NCBI RefSeq assembly: GCF_003987145.1
Contig: NZ_PIPL01000001.1
Location: 1,054,001-1,118,000, forward strand
DNA: 64,000 nt
Direction: 5' to 3'
Origin: Aliidiomarina minuta
GTDB lineage: Bacteria; Pseudomonadota; Gammaproteobacteria; Enterobacterales; Alteromonadaceae
The stretch's first letter is position 1. Each line of letters begins with the position of its first letter. The notes below the pieces were generated by a model, which saw only the letters and a program-made list of their open reading frames with translations, had not been told where the DNA came from and ran no database searches. The position numbers and the translations under genes are program-made. Below, one piece after another: positions 1 through 7,809 of this stretch.

Positions 1-342
1 GAACTGGGCGTTAGCGCTGAAGGCATTGATATTGTAGGGCAGCTACCGGATTACCCGGTTATCAGCCAGTTCATTATTCGCCCTTATGTCGGTTTTTTAT
101 CCAGAAAACCAGAATGGAACCCCGATCCCGGTGAAGTCGCCGACATTTTCACCGTCCCTTTGCACCATCTACTCAGCCAGGAACAGCACTACGCTTACAA
201 AGTGGAAAGATTTATTTACGATAAGATCTGGTTCATACCCTGGCAAGAGCGGGTTATCTGGGGGGCTACCGCCGGTATCATAAGAAATTTAGCCGAACAA
301 TTGGATCCGAAACAGACACAGCTGTACAGACCACTGAATTGA
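1..342 (+). CDS. nudL: CoA pyrophosphatase NudL, C-terminal part (5' end outside window)
   Basis: The window opens inside an ORF in frame 1 that runs 113 codons to a TGA at 340-342. The residues match the C-terminal half of the Nudix hydrolase NudL (YeaB), which cleaves coenzyme A and its derivatives to phosphopantetheine and 3',5'-ADP. Visible family landmarks are a proline-rich loop after a short hydrophobic strand, and a conserved C-terminal helix WGATAGIIRNLAEQL that corresponds to the WGMTAGII helix of E. coli NudL. The Nudix box itself lies upstream of the window. The neighbour sdaA is also the neighbour of nudL in E. coli, which supports the call. Internal ATGs in other frames are shadows. 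Confidence 0.88.
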   Translation, partial: ELGVSAEGIDIVGQLPDYPVISQFIIRPYVGFLSRKPEWNPDPGEVADIFTVPLHHLLSQEQHYAYKVERFIYDKIWFIPWQERVIWGATAGIIRNLAEQLDPKQTQLYRPLN

Positions 343-416
343 ATCTTGCGTTAACTCTCTGTCACCCCCACACTATCTGCAACATCGCAAATTAACAGAA
401 CGGAGCACGCAACTGA

Positions 417-1790
417 ATGATCAGTGTATTTGATATGTATAAAGTAGGTATTGGCCCATCCAGCTCTCACACTGTGGGGCCCATGCGGGCAGCTTATGAC
501 TTTATGCAGCAAGTCAAAGCGGAGTCTGATTTAGCCAGTGTCACCCATGTCGAAGTCGAGCTTTTTGGTTCATTAGGGCAAACCGGCAAAGGGCATGGTA
601 CTGGCAAAGCAGTCATTCTTGGCCTTGCCGGCGAACTACCGGAATCTGTCGACACCAGTAAAATCGATGACTTTCTGGCTCAGGTCGACAAAGAACAAAA
701 ATTAACGTTACTTGGCGAACAGAACATTAAATTCCCTCGCCAGGGCGCTATCGTGTTTCACCGCCGTAAGTCTATGCCCAAGCATGCTAACGCTATGGAG
801 CTGCGCGCCTACGCGGGCGACAAACTGTTATTGAAAGACCTTTATTATTCGATTGGTGGCGGCTTTATCGTCCGTGATGCTGATTTTGATGAAACCCTGG
901 AAGAAGCCATCGAACAAAGCAGCAAACCAGCCCCTTATCCGTTTGACAGTGCAGCTGATTTATTACGCCAGTGCGAGGAACACAAGATCAGTATCGGTGA
1001 GCTGATGCTGGCCAACGAGAAGGTAGTACGTTCTGAAGCAGATGTACGTAAAGGTCTGATGCATATCTGGCAAACCATGCAGGACTGCATCGACAAAGGA
1101 ATTCAAACCGAAGGTACCCTGCCGGGTGGTCTGAAAGTCAGACGGAGGGCGCCGGATCTTTATAAGCGGCTAAGCGAAGAAACTGTGCAGGATCCAATGG
1201 GTGCTATGGACTGGGTTAATTTATATGCGCTTGCCGTCAATGAAGAAAACGCAGCGGGGGGGCGTATAGTCACCGCCCCTACTAATGGAGCAGCTGGAAT
1301 TATTCCAGCGGTAATGAAATACGCCGATACCTTTATTCGGAAACTGGACGAAGACGCCGTCATTGATTTCTTACTGACCTCCGCAGCTATTGGCATTCTG
1401 TACAAGAAAAATGCTTCCATTTCTGGCGCTGAAGTCGGTTGCCAGGGCGAAGTCGGCGTTGCCTGCTCAATGGCTGCAGGCGCTCTGGCTGAGGTCATGG
1501 GCGGCACTGTCAGTCAGGTCGAATGCGCTGCTGAAATCGGTATGGAGCACAATCTTGGCCTTACCTGCGATCCCGTAGGCGGGCTGGTTCAGGTACCCTG
1601 TATCGAACGTAATGCGATGGGCTCAGTGAAAGCCATTAATGCCGCACGACTGGCTTTGCGCGGCAGTGGCGACCATAAGGTCTCACTGGATAAGGTCATT
1701 AAGACCATGTGGGATACGGGTAACGATATGAAAACGAAATATAAAGAGACCGCTCGTGGCGGTCTGGCTGTTAATATTACTGAGTGTTAA
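417..1790 (+). CDS. sdaA: L-serine ammonia-lyase (L-serine dehydratase), single-chain Fe-S type
   Basis: 457 residues, close to the 454 of E. coli SdaA. Converts L-serine to pyruvate and ammonia with a [4Fe-4S] cluster in the cytoplasm. The N-terminal beta domain begins ISVFDMYKVGIGPSSSHTVGP. The C-terminal catalytic alpha domain carries the cluster cysteines, which I place at Cys342 (GCQGEVG), Cys384 (LTCDPVGG) and Cys395 (VPCIERN) by comparison with the family. The substrate-loop region TAPTNGAAGIIPAV is intact. A GGAG-like purine stretch lies about a dozen bases before the ATG. It follows nudL by 74 bp and ends in a terminator shared with the convergent cysB. Nothing odd in the reading frame. 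Confidence 0.97.
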   Translation: MISVFDMYKVGIGPSSSHTVGPMRAAYDFMQQVKAESDLASVTHVEVELFGSLGQTGKGHGTGKAVILGLAGELPESVDTSKIDDFLAQVDKEQKLTLLGEQNIKFPRQGAIVFHRRKSMPKHANAMELRAYAGDKLLLKDLYYSIGGGFIVRDADFDETLEEAIEQSSKPAPYPFDSAADLLRQCEEHKISIGELMLANEKVVRSEADVRKGLMHIWQTMQDCIDKGIQTEGTLPGGLKVRRRAPDLYKRLSEETVQDPMGAMDWVNLYALAVNEENAAGGRIVTAPTNGAAGIIPAVMKYADTFIRKLDEDAVIDFLLTSAAIGILYKKNASISGAEVGCQGEVGVACSMAAGALAEVMGGTVSQVECAAEIGMEHNLGLTCDPVGGLVQVPCIERNAMGSVKAINAARLALRGSGDHKVSLDKVIKTMWDTGNDMKTKYKETARGGLAVNITEC

Positions 1791-1796
1791 AAAAAG

Positions 1797-1862
1797 AGCC
1801 GCCCCTTTCTATATGCAGCGTACCTGTATGCAACGTACCTGTATGCAAAGTAATGGGCGGCT
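1797..1862. terminator. Bidirectional terminator between sdaA and cysB with a repeat-filled loop
   Basis: Inverted repeat AGCCGCCC (1797-1804) with GGGCGGCT (1855-1862). On the minus strand the stem is followed by CTCTTTTTTT, a strong U-tract that serves cysB. On the plus strand it is followed by TTCTT and may serve sdaA. The 50-base loop is unusually long and consists of two 15-bp tandem units (1812-1826, 1827-1841) plus a partial third unit. Confidence 0.8.
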
Positions 1863-1865
1863 TTC

Positions 1866-2840
1866 TTAGTAAGTCGGCAATTCAATATCTTTAAACATCG
1901 CCTCAAGTTCATCATAACTGCGCATCGTCATGGCTTTATCGACCACATCCCGGGTCAGGTGGCTCGCAAAACCTTCAATAAAGTCATACATATAACTACG
2001 CAAAAAAGTGCCCTTGCGAAAACCAATTTTAGTAGTTGAATGGTCAAACAGATGCCCGGCTGGCAAGGCCACGAGGTCATCATCTTTACCCGGCTCATAC
2101 GCCATGCTTGCCACTACACCAATACCCAGCCCCATACGTACATAGGTTTTAATAACATCAGCGTCGGTAGCCGTAAATACAATCTGTGGATCCAGTCCGG
2201 CTTTGCTGAAAGCCTTATCCAGTTCCGAGCGCCCGGTAAAACCATACACATAAGTAACTAACGAGAACTTAGCAACATCCTCAATACTGAGTTTATCCAG
2301 TTTAGTCAGCGGATGATCATGCGGCACCAGAATTGAGCGATTCCAGTGATAACACGGCAACATTACCAGGTCGTTGTACAAATGCAGTGCTTCAGTTGCG
2401 ATAGCAAAATCAGCTTTACCTTTAGCTGCCGCTTCGCTGATTTGCTGTGGCGAGCCCTGATGCATATGTAAAGACACCTTCGGGTACTTATCAATAAAAC
2501 GCTTAATCACCGGTGGCAACGCGTAACGCGCCTGGGTATGAGTAGTCGCAATATTAAGCTTACCCTGATCAGGTTGAGTATGTTCCGCAGCCACAGCTTT
2601 AATAGCATCCACCTTAGACAGTATCTGCTGTGCAATCTCAATCACATCCTGACCGGCGGGGGTAACGTGAGTCAGGTGTTTACCACTACGCCCAAATACC
2701 TGCACGCCCAGCTCATCTTCAAGCATACGAACCTGTTTACTGATTCCTGGCTGCGAGGTGTACAAATGTTCAGCCGTTGCTGATACATTCAGGTTATTAT
2801 TAAGTACTTCAACAATGTAACGTAGTTGCTGCAATTTCAT
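1866..2840 (-). CDS. cysB: LysR-family transcriptional regulator CysB
   Basis: 324 residues, exactly the length of E. coli CysB. It starts MKLQQLRYIVEVLNNNLNVS, followed by the winged helix-turn-helix (about residues 1-60, with TSQPGISKQVRMLEDELG as recognition region) and the two-lobed effector domain (about 90-300). CysB activates the sulfate assimilation and cysteine biosynthesis genes and responds to N-acetylserine or O-acetylserine. No cys structural gene is adjacent, so it is a stand-alone regulator here, as in many gammaproteobacteria. The gene is convergent with sdaA and shares its terminator. It is divergent from the histidine kinase gene at 2971, leaving 130 bp for both promoters. 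Confidence 0.95.
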   Translation of the reverse strand: MKLQQLRYIVEVLNNNLNVSATAEHLYTSQPGISKQVRMLEDELGVQVFGRSGKHLTHVTPAGQDVIEIAQQILSKVDAIKAVAAEHTQPDQGKLNIATTHTQARYALPPVIKRFIDKYPKVSLHMHQGSPQQISEAAAKGKADFAIATEALHLYNDLVMLPCYHWNRSILVPHDHPLTKLDKLSIEDVAKFSLVTYVYGFTGRSELDKAFSKAGLDPQIVFTATDADVIKTYVRMGLGIGVVASMAYEPGKDDDLVALPAGHLFDHSTTKIGFRKGTFLRSYMYDFIEGFASHLTRDVVDKAMTMRSYDELEAMFKDIELPTY

Positions 2841-2970
2841 AGAGTTGCCTTGGTTGCATGCCAGCGTAAAAGCAGGTGGCGTTTTAATGTACTTATATTC
2901 CCAATAAGTCTAAGATTCTCAATATCTATGCAAGCTGTCAAACAATTATAAGCAGATTCAGGAGTTCTGA

Positions 2971-3657
2971 ATGTCAGATAAAAACCAAGCCGCTGATTTT
3001 TCGACCATATTAGGTGCTGCAGTACATGATATGAAAAACTCGCTCTGGCTTCTGCTGCAAAATATCGAAGAAGTGGCTGCGGATTTAGAAGGGTCTCCTG
3101 CCGCCCGCTCACTGGCTGACATTCAGTATGAAGCACAGCGCCTGAATACTGGCCTGGTTCAGCTGCTAAGCCTGTATCGTAATGAACAGGATGCACTGCC
3201 AGTGAACCTGGAAGAACAGTTTATCGATGAATTAGTTGAAGAGTTAATAGCCGAGAATGAATTCTACGCCAAACGCCATAATATTGAACTGCAACATTCA
3301 GTGGAAGCCGGGCTTACCTGCTTCATGGACAAAAGTCTGATTACTGTGTTATTACAGGACGTTGTCATTAACGGGTTACGTTATGCCCGTTCCAAAGTCA
3401 CCATTGAAGCAAGCAGAGAGCAATCGTCAGGCATGTTATTACTCAGAGTCAGCGACGATGGCGAGGGTTATCCGCCAGCTATGCTAAATACTCAACATCA
3501 GATGGCAACTGCCGATATAAGTTCTGGGCGTACTGGACTCGGCCTCTATTTTGCGCACCGCATAGCAAGCGCTCATGTGCGACAACAGGGCTGTGGTCAG
3601 ATAACGCTACAAAATAGTTCGCAGGGTGGCAGCGTTTTTGAACTGCGGCTACCGTAA
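2971..3657 (+). CDS. Soluble histidine kinase-like protein, no sensor domain
   Basis: 228 residues. The N-terminal part has an H-box-like sequence GAAVHDMKNSLWLLLQN with the candidate phosphorylated His at residue 19. The C-terminal half is a GHKL ATPase domain with an N-box variant (DVVINGLRYA), a G1 box (VSDDGEGYP) and a G2 box (GRTGLGLYFAHRIA). No transmembrane segment, PAS or GAF domain is visible, and no receiver gene is directly downstream. The HDMKN form of the H-box is typical of small kinases and ATPases that lack a membrane sensor. It probably takes input from a partner protein. The gene lies between cysB and the 3726/4494 pair on the same strand, and 69 bp separate it from the next gene. 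The kinase family is clear, but the pathway is unknown. Confidence 0.85.
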   Translation: MSDKNQAADFSTILGAAVHDMKNSLWLLLQNIEEVAADLEGSPAARSLADIQYEAQRLNTGLVQLLSLYRNEQDALPVNLEEQFIDELVEELIAENEFYAKRHNIELQHSVEAGLTCFMDKSLITVLLQDVVINGLRYARSKVTIEASREQSSGMLLLRVSDDGEGYPPAMLNTQHQMATADISSGRTGLGLYFAHRIASAHVRQQGCGQITLQNSSQGGSVFELRLP

Positions 3658-3725
3658 AAGCCAAAAGTCAGTTAACATTGGCCAGGCTATAAGCAACATA
3701 ACAACGATAAAGGATCGCCAAGCGC

Positions 3726-4490
3726 ATGCCATTTACCATTATTATTGTACTTATTATTGTCCTGGTATTGCTCGCCATTGGCGTCAATGCCATCCAGCAA
3801 CATAAACAGCGTCAGGAATTAGAGCGTCGGCAGAAAGTTGCGCGTTATCGCCATATTCTGGATGAATCTGAGACTCTGATTAATAACGCGGTTTCATTTC
3901 CGGTAGGTAGAAGTTTAATTTACGTATTGCATGCCCGTGCCCGCGATGCTTTGCAAAACCTGGTTGAAGCCTCCCCTAAAAACAAAAGTTATCAGGATCG
4001 TTTACGTGACTATCAGGAAAACATGAAAAACCTGAAACCCGATGATCACAGTCTGATGACTGAAAGCTTCGTCTTACCAGAAAGTGATAAGCAGATTATC
4101 ACTATGATTCAGTCATTAAAAAAACTACGCGCGGTACTTAAAAGCGAGCATGCCCGCGGTCGTGTCGACTCTCAGAATTTTCACGAAGAAGATCGCCGAC
4201 TGGAGTTTACTCAGTTACGGATTAATGTTGAAAGTCTGGTGCGACGCGCAGATACTGCCTTTAAATCGAATAAAACCGGTTCGGCACGCCAGTATTACGA
4301 GAAAGCCCTGACCACCTTAAAAGATCAGGACTACAGCAACGATTACATTACAGAGAACAAGCAAAAAATTCAGAATCGCCTGGAAGAGATTACAACCTCT
4401 CTGCGCGAGGAGAACTCACGAGACGCCGCCGAGCGTGCTAAAGATGTCGATGAGTTAGACGAATTATTTCAACCCAAGAAAAAATGGTAA
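3726..4490 (+). CDS. Membrane-anchored coiled-coil protein of unknown function
   Basis: 254 residues that I do not recognise as a named family. Residues 3-22 (FTIIIVLIIVLVLLAIGVNA) form a single N-terminal membrane anchor, followed by a positively charged region (KQRQELERRQK). The rest is highly charged and predicted mostly helical from its composition. A stretch near residues 165-200 (ADTAFKSNKTGSARQYYEKAL) resembles a TPR-like helical pair. The C-terminus is acidic, then basic (LDELFQPKKKW). The protein should sit in the inner membrane with a cytoplasmic coiled-coil body. It is 3 bp upstream of the yciH-like gene on the same strand, so the two are almost certainly co-transcribed. Confidence 0.75.
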   Translation: MPFTIIIVLIIVLVLLAIGVNAIQQHKQRQELERRQKVARYRHILDESETLINNAVSFPVGRSLIYVLHARARDALQNLVEASPKNKSYQDRLRDYQENMKNLKPDDHSLMTESFVLPESDKQIITMIQSLKKLRAVLKSEHARGRVDSQNFHEEDRRLEFTQLRINVESLVRRADTAFKSNKTGSARQYYEKALTTLKDQDYSNDYITENKQKIQNRLEEITTSLREENSRDAAERAKDVDELDELFQPKKKW

Positions 4491-4493
4491 CCC

Positions 4494-4817
4494 ATGTCTG
4501 AAGATAACCGTCTGGTTTACAGCACAGATAAGGGTCGTGTGGAGACTCCTGAAGCACAACCCAAAAGAGCAGCAAGCGATGGCGTAGTACGCATTCAACG
4601 GGAAACTAAAGGCCGTAAAGGCAAGGGTGTGACTCTGATTACCGGGCTACCCTTGTTACCCGATGAAATGAAAGCACTCGCTAAGAAACTAAAAAAACAC
4701 TGTGGTGTCGGTGGCAGTGTGAAAAATGAATGCATTGAAATTCAGGGTGACCAGCGCGATAACTGCAAGGTCTGGCTGGAGAAAGAAGGCTATACAGTCA
4801 AACTGGCGGGCGGTTAA
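4494..4817 (+). CDS. yciH: YciH, SUI1/eIF1-family translation factor
   Basis: 107 residues, matching the 108 of E. coli YciH. The SUI1 domain occupies the C-terminal 70 residues, with the basic loop TKGRKGKGVTLITGLPL, the KKHCGVGGSVK turn, and the end YTVKLAGG, which is nearly identical to E. coli. In E. coli YciH acts on the fidelity of start selection, resembling eIF1 and overlapping with IF3. The initiator ATG is 3 bp after the stop of the membrane-anchored coiled-coil gene. The gene is convergent with the REC-PP2C-HATPase gene, whose stop is 5 bp away. No terminator is obvious in that gap. Confidence 0.93.
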   Translation: MSEDNRLVYSTDKGRVETPEAQPKRAASDGVVRIQRETKGRKGKGVTLITGLPLLPDEMKALAKKLKKHCGVGGSVKNECIEIQGDQRDNCKVWLEKEGYTVKLAGG

Positions 4818-4821
4818 CTCT

Positions 4822-6474
4822 CTAATCTCTGAGTGGCAGAGTAAACGCCACCGTCCGGCCCTGATTTTTCCAGTGCAGGTTTACCGAAAGCTCCTCGACT
4901 AAACGTAAACCACGACCAAAATTATCGTCCGTCTGGTCGTTGTTAGTCTCCGACTGACGATTAAAGCCCTGACCCGAATCCGTTATCTCGAAATTTATAC
5001 AGCGAGTTTCAGCCTGATAGCTAATAAAAATATCTATGCAACCTTGCTGTAGCTCGCCTAAACGGCGCTGATACTCCTGATAGTAATATTCAAAACCTTC
5101 CGGCGCACTTTTCCAGGATGAATCCAGTTGTAACAGACCATGCTCCAGAGCATTACTGTAGGCTTCCGACAGCAGTGTAAAAAATTGCGTCTTATAACGT
5201 GCGAAACCCTCTACGTGCATGAGATCGCTAACCAATCGATTAACCGGGTTCTGTTGCCTTATATGTTCTGCTTCGAGCTTCAGTCTGAGTTCAAACGACA
5301 AAGGTGACGGCAAACTATGATCAGCCTGAGGAGCTATACCAGTTGGCTTACAGCGCAATAATGCCAGAGAGATATCATCACGTTGCGGCTGCTCGGTAAA
5401 AAGCGGAACCAAATCCCGACTTAGCGACAGTTGACTGGCATTCGACTGCCCGACAAGCTCGCAGAGGCCATCAACGCCTAACATGCCAGTCTTCCTCTGA
5501 TATTGCTCAATAACCCCGTCACTATAAAGCAGCAACGAGTCACCCTCTTCTACGCTAAGACTGCTAAGTCCGCTATCAAACTGAGCATCCTGCAAAATAC
5601 CTAGTGCCAGATGTTGCGGCTGCAAAGTGGGCTGTACCTTATTATCAGTTGTAATCAGAAGGCCAGGAGGCATACCGCCATTCCAATAGCTCAAGCGGGT
5701 TCCTGAAGCTGAAATTTCCAGAATAATCGCGGCCAGGAACATATCTGAAGGCAATAACTGATGCAGGCGTTTATTGATCTCGCGACTCAATTCCCCGACC
5801 GAGGAGCCATCCCGACTCATACTAAAAAATGTTTCAGCAGTAGGCAGTGCACCAATAGCCGCTGACAGACCATGCCCGGTAAAGTCACCCAGTAAAAAGT
5901 ACATATTGCCCAGCGGACCAGGAGAGGCCAGCAATAAGTCACCATTAAACATCGACATTGAGGACAGGTAAGTCTGTAAATGGGGGTAATCGAGATGATT
6001 ACTAAGCAATGAATTATGGAAAATATGCTCTACTATCTGATGTTCGCGCTCTACTCTGGATGAGTGGTAAGCGAGCGCCTTATTCTTCTCTGCCAGTGTA
6101 ATACTAAGTTCCCGACTGCGTTTATGTGCCAGCAACTTAGCTTCCAGCACTACCGGTTCAAAAGGCTTACTGACAAAATCATCGCCTCCCGCCTGCAAGC
6201 AGCGCAACAAGGTTTGCTGGTCATCCAGGGCGGTAATGAAAATTAATGGCAGGTGTACATCTCCAGCAACCTGTTTAAACTGCGGTGCTGCCTCTATACC
6301 GTCCATTTCAGGCATTAATACGTCAAGTAGTACAATGTCAGGCTGAAACTGTTGAAAAGCCGCCAGGCCCTGTTTAGCACTACTCACGCTCAGGCACTGA
6401 AAACCAAAACCACTCACCATATCGCTTAACAGAACACGATTAGGCGCCTGATCATCAACAATAAGAATGCGCAT
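4822..6474 (-). CDS. Receiver-PP2C phosphatase-HATPase partner-switching regulator (HsbR/CrsR type)
   Basis: 550 residues in three domains. Residues 1-120 are a CheY-like receiver with acidic pocket VDD, phosphoacceptor Asp51 (LLDVLMPEMDG) and the KPFEP lysine. Residues about 150-370 are a SpoIIE-type PP2C phosphatase with metal motifs GDFTGHG, YSDGVIEQ and QRDDIS. Residues about 410-550 are an RsbW-like ATPase/kinase domain with N-box EAYSNALEHG, DSGQGFN and GRGLRLVEEL. This order is that of Pseudomonas HsbR and Shewanella CrsR, which phosphorylate and dephosphorylate a STAS-domain anti-sigma antagonist. The STAS gene is immediately upstream in the same operon, 2 bp away, as expected for the substrate. 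The sigma factor or anti-sigma target is not in the window. Confidence 0.93.
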   Translation of the reverse strand: MRILIVDDQAPNRVLLSDMVSGFGFQCLSVSSAKQGLAAFQQFQPDIVLLDVLMPEMDGIEAAPQFKQVAGDVHLPLIFITALDDQQTLLRCLQAGGDDFVSKPFEPVVLEAKLLAHKRSRELSITLAEKNKALAYHSSRVEREHQIVEHIFHNSLLSNHLDYPHLQTYLSSMSMFNGDLLLASPGPLGNMYFLLGDFTGHGLSAAIGALPTAETFFSMSRDGSSVGELSREINKRLHQLLPSDMFLAAIILEISASGTRLSYWNGGMPPGLLITTDNKVQPTLQPQHLALGILQDAQFDSGLSSLSVEEGDSLLLYSDGVIEQYQRKTGMLGVDGLCELVGQSNASQLSLSRDLVPLFTEQPQRDDISLALLRCKPTGIAPQADHSLPSPLSFELRLKLEAEHIRQQNPVNRLVSDLMHVEGFARYKTQFFTLLSEAYSNALEHGLLQLDSSWKSAPEGFEYYYQEYQRRLGELQQGCIDIFISYQAETRCINFEITDSGQGFNRQSETNNDQTDDNFGRGLRLVEELSVNLHWKNQGRTVAFTLPLRD

Positions 6475-6476
6475 GA

Positions 6477-6782
6477 TCAGTCGATGTGAAAGAGTTTGTC
6501 GAAACGGGCGATTTCCAGAATGTTACGGATTTCCGGGCGACAATTTACCAGGTATAGCGGACGTTCACCTGCCCCTAAGGATTTACGCATGTTGAGCAAC
6601 ATGCCCAAAGCACAACTATCAATATATTCCGTTTCCCGAAAATCCACCACTACGGCTATAGGTTCATCAGCAATATCCGCGTAAGACTGACGAAATTGTT
6701 GCACCAGGCCAAAATCAAACTTACCCTTTACGCGAATAATAAATTGCTTACCATCATTAGAATATTCAGTAAATAACGTCAT
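6477..6782 (-). CDS. STAS-domain anti-sigma factor antagonist
   Basis: 101 residues forming one STAS domain, the fold of SpoIIAA, RsbV, HsbA and CrsA. The conserved phosphorylatable serine is Ser56 in the motif EYIDSCALGMLL. Family knowledge says the unphosphorylated form binds a partner such as an anti-sigma factor (or FlgM in Pseudomonas), and the phosphorylated form releases it. It is the first gene of a two-gene operon with the REC-PP2C-HATPase regulator, so the kinase and phosphatase for Ser56 are probably both encoded there. It is divergent from the two-receiver gene, with about 150 bp between the likely start codons. Confidence 0.92.
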   Translation of the reverse strand: MTLFTEYSNDGKQFIIRVKGKFDFGLVQQFRQSYADIADEPIAVVVDFRETEYIDSCALGMLLNMRKSLGAGERPLYLVNCRPEIRNILEIARFDKLFHID

Positions 6783-6932
6783 TACCTATGATTGCCTCTC
6801 AATTTAATTACGTCTCAATTACCTGTTGTCCTGCACAAACAACTTCTGGTCGTGGTTCCTACTGATAAAGCTTGTCAAAGCTATCCTTATTTTTTACTCT
6901 TAGACTCACTTTTTCCGTTAGGAAGACCCTGC

Positions 6933-7739
6933 ATGTCGGCAAATTTAAAAGCCAGCCAGTTATCCATTCTACTCATCGAACCTTCTGAGGTACAACGTAA
7001 AGTGATTAGCCGGCATCTCGCTGATGCGGGCGTAAGCCAGGTTGACACTGCTGCCAGCATTCAGGAGGGCAAGCAAAAACTGGCTTATCTGAATCCTGAT
7101 TTAGTCGTCAGCGCCATGTACTTTGCTGACGGCGATGCTGACCAATTGCTGCACTTTATGCACGAGCAGCCTCAATTGCAAGCAACGCCTTTCATGCTGG
7201 TTTCCAGTGAGCATAAAAAAAGCCAGCTGGAGCAATTCAAACAGGCTGGTATCATTGCGATTCTGCCCAAACCTTTCACGATCGAACACTTACAACGCGC
7301 ACTGAACGCCACCGTTGATCTAATGGAACCCACAGTACTGCAACTGAACAATTTCGATGCCGAAGATCTGCGTGTGCTACTTGTCGACGACAGCATGACC
7401 TCACGCCATTATCTGGCTCGCGTCTTACGTAGTCTGGGCGTAGAAAATATCAGTGAAGCCGAAAATGGAACTGATGCTATTCAGCACTTAGAAAGCCAGC
7501 AATTTGACCTCATTGTCACCGATTACCACATGCCGGTTATGAATGGGCAGGAGTTTGCAGAAACTGTGCGTATGCAGCCAGGTCAGGAACATGTACCTAT
7601 CCTTATGGTATCAGCCCGTGCCGACGAACTGCAGTTGGAACAAATCGAGCAAAGCGGTGTAAACGCGCTGACCGACAAACCTTTTGAACCTGAAACCTTA
7701 CGTAACCTACTGGCACGACTGCTTGACGATAGCATCTGA
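6933..7739 (+). CDS. Two-receiver response regulator with a degenerate first receiver
   Basis: I choose the ATG at 6933 because TAGGAAG lies 8 bases upstream and the receiver fold begins just after it. The longer reading frame from 6792 adds 47 residues with no domain character. The product is 268 residues. Receiver 1 (about 10-125) keeps the fold and the Lys-Pro motif (LPKPFT). However, its acidic pocket reads IEPSE, and the residue aligned with the phosphoacceptor is Ala61 (DLVVSAMYF), so it should not be phosphorylated. Receiver 2 (about 145-268) is complete, with VDDS, Asp197 (VTDYHMP), the signalling Ser of MVSAR, and DKPFEP. There is no output domain. Its position next to the STAS operon suggests it feeds into the same partner-switching circuit, which is inference. 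Confidence 0.88.
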   Translation: MSANLKASQLSILLIEPSEVQRKVISRHLADAGVSQVDTAASIQEGKQKLAYLNPDLVVSAMYFADGDADQLLHFMHEQPQLQATPFMLVSSEHKKSQLEQFKQAGIIAILPKPFTIEHLQRALNATVDLMEPTVLQLNNFDAEDLRVLLVDDSMTSRHYLARVLRSLGVENISEAENGTDAIQHLESQQFDLIVTDYHMPVMNGQEFAETVRMQPGQEHVPILMVSARADELQLEQIEQSGVNALTDKPFEPETLRNLLARLLDDSI

Positions 7740-7760
7740 TAAGCAATCTCCACGAAAAAA

Positions 7761-7790
7761 AAGCCCGTCAGTTAATAAACTGACGGGCTT
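7761..7790. terminator. Bidirectional rho-independent terminator
   Basis: A 13-bp stem: 7761-7773 pairs with 7778-7790 around an AATA loop. It is followed by TTTTT on the plus strand and preceded by eight A residues that become a U-tract on the minus strand. It serves both the two-receiver gene (plus) and the amidohydrolase gene ending at 7810 (minus). Confidence 0.92.
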
Positions 7791-7809
7791 TTTCAATTAA
7801 CGCCGTTAC

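Noticed and set aside
6792..6932. Upstream extension of the two-receiver gene
   Set aside because: The frame is open from 6792, but the added 47 residues have no domain match, and a good ribosome site precedes the ATG at 6933.
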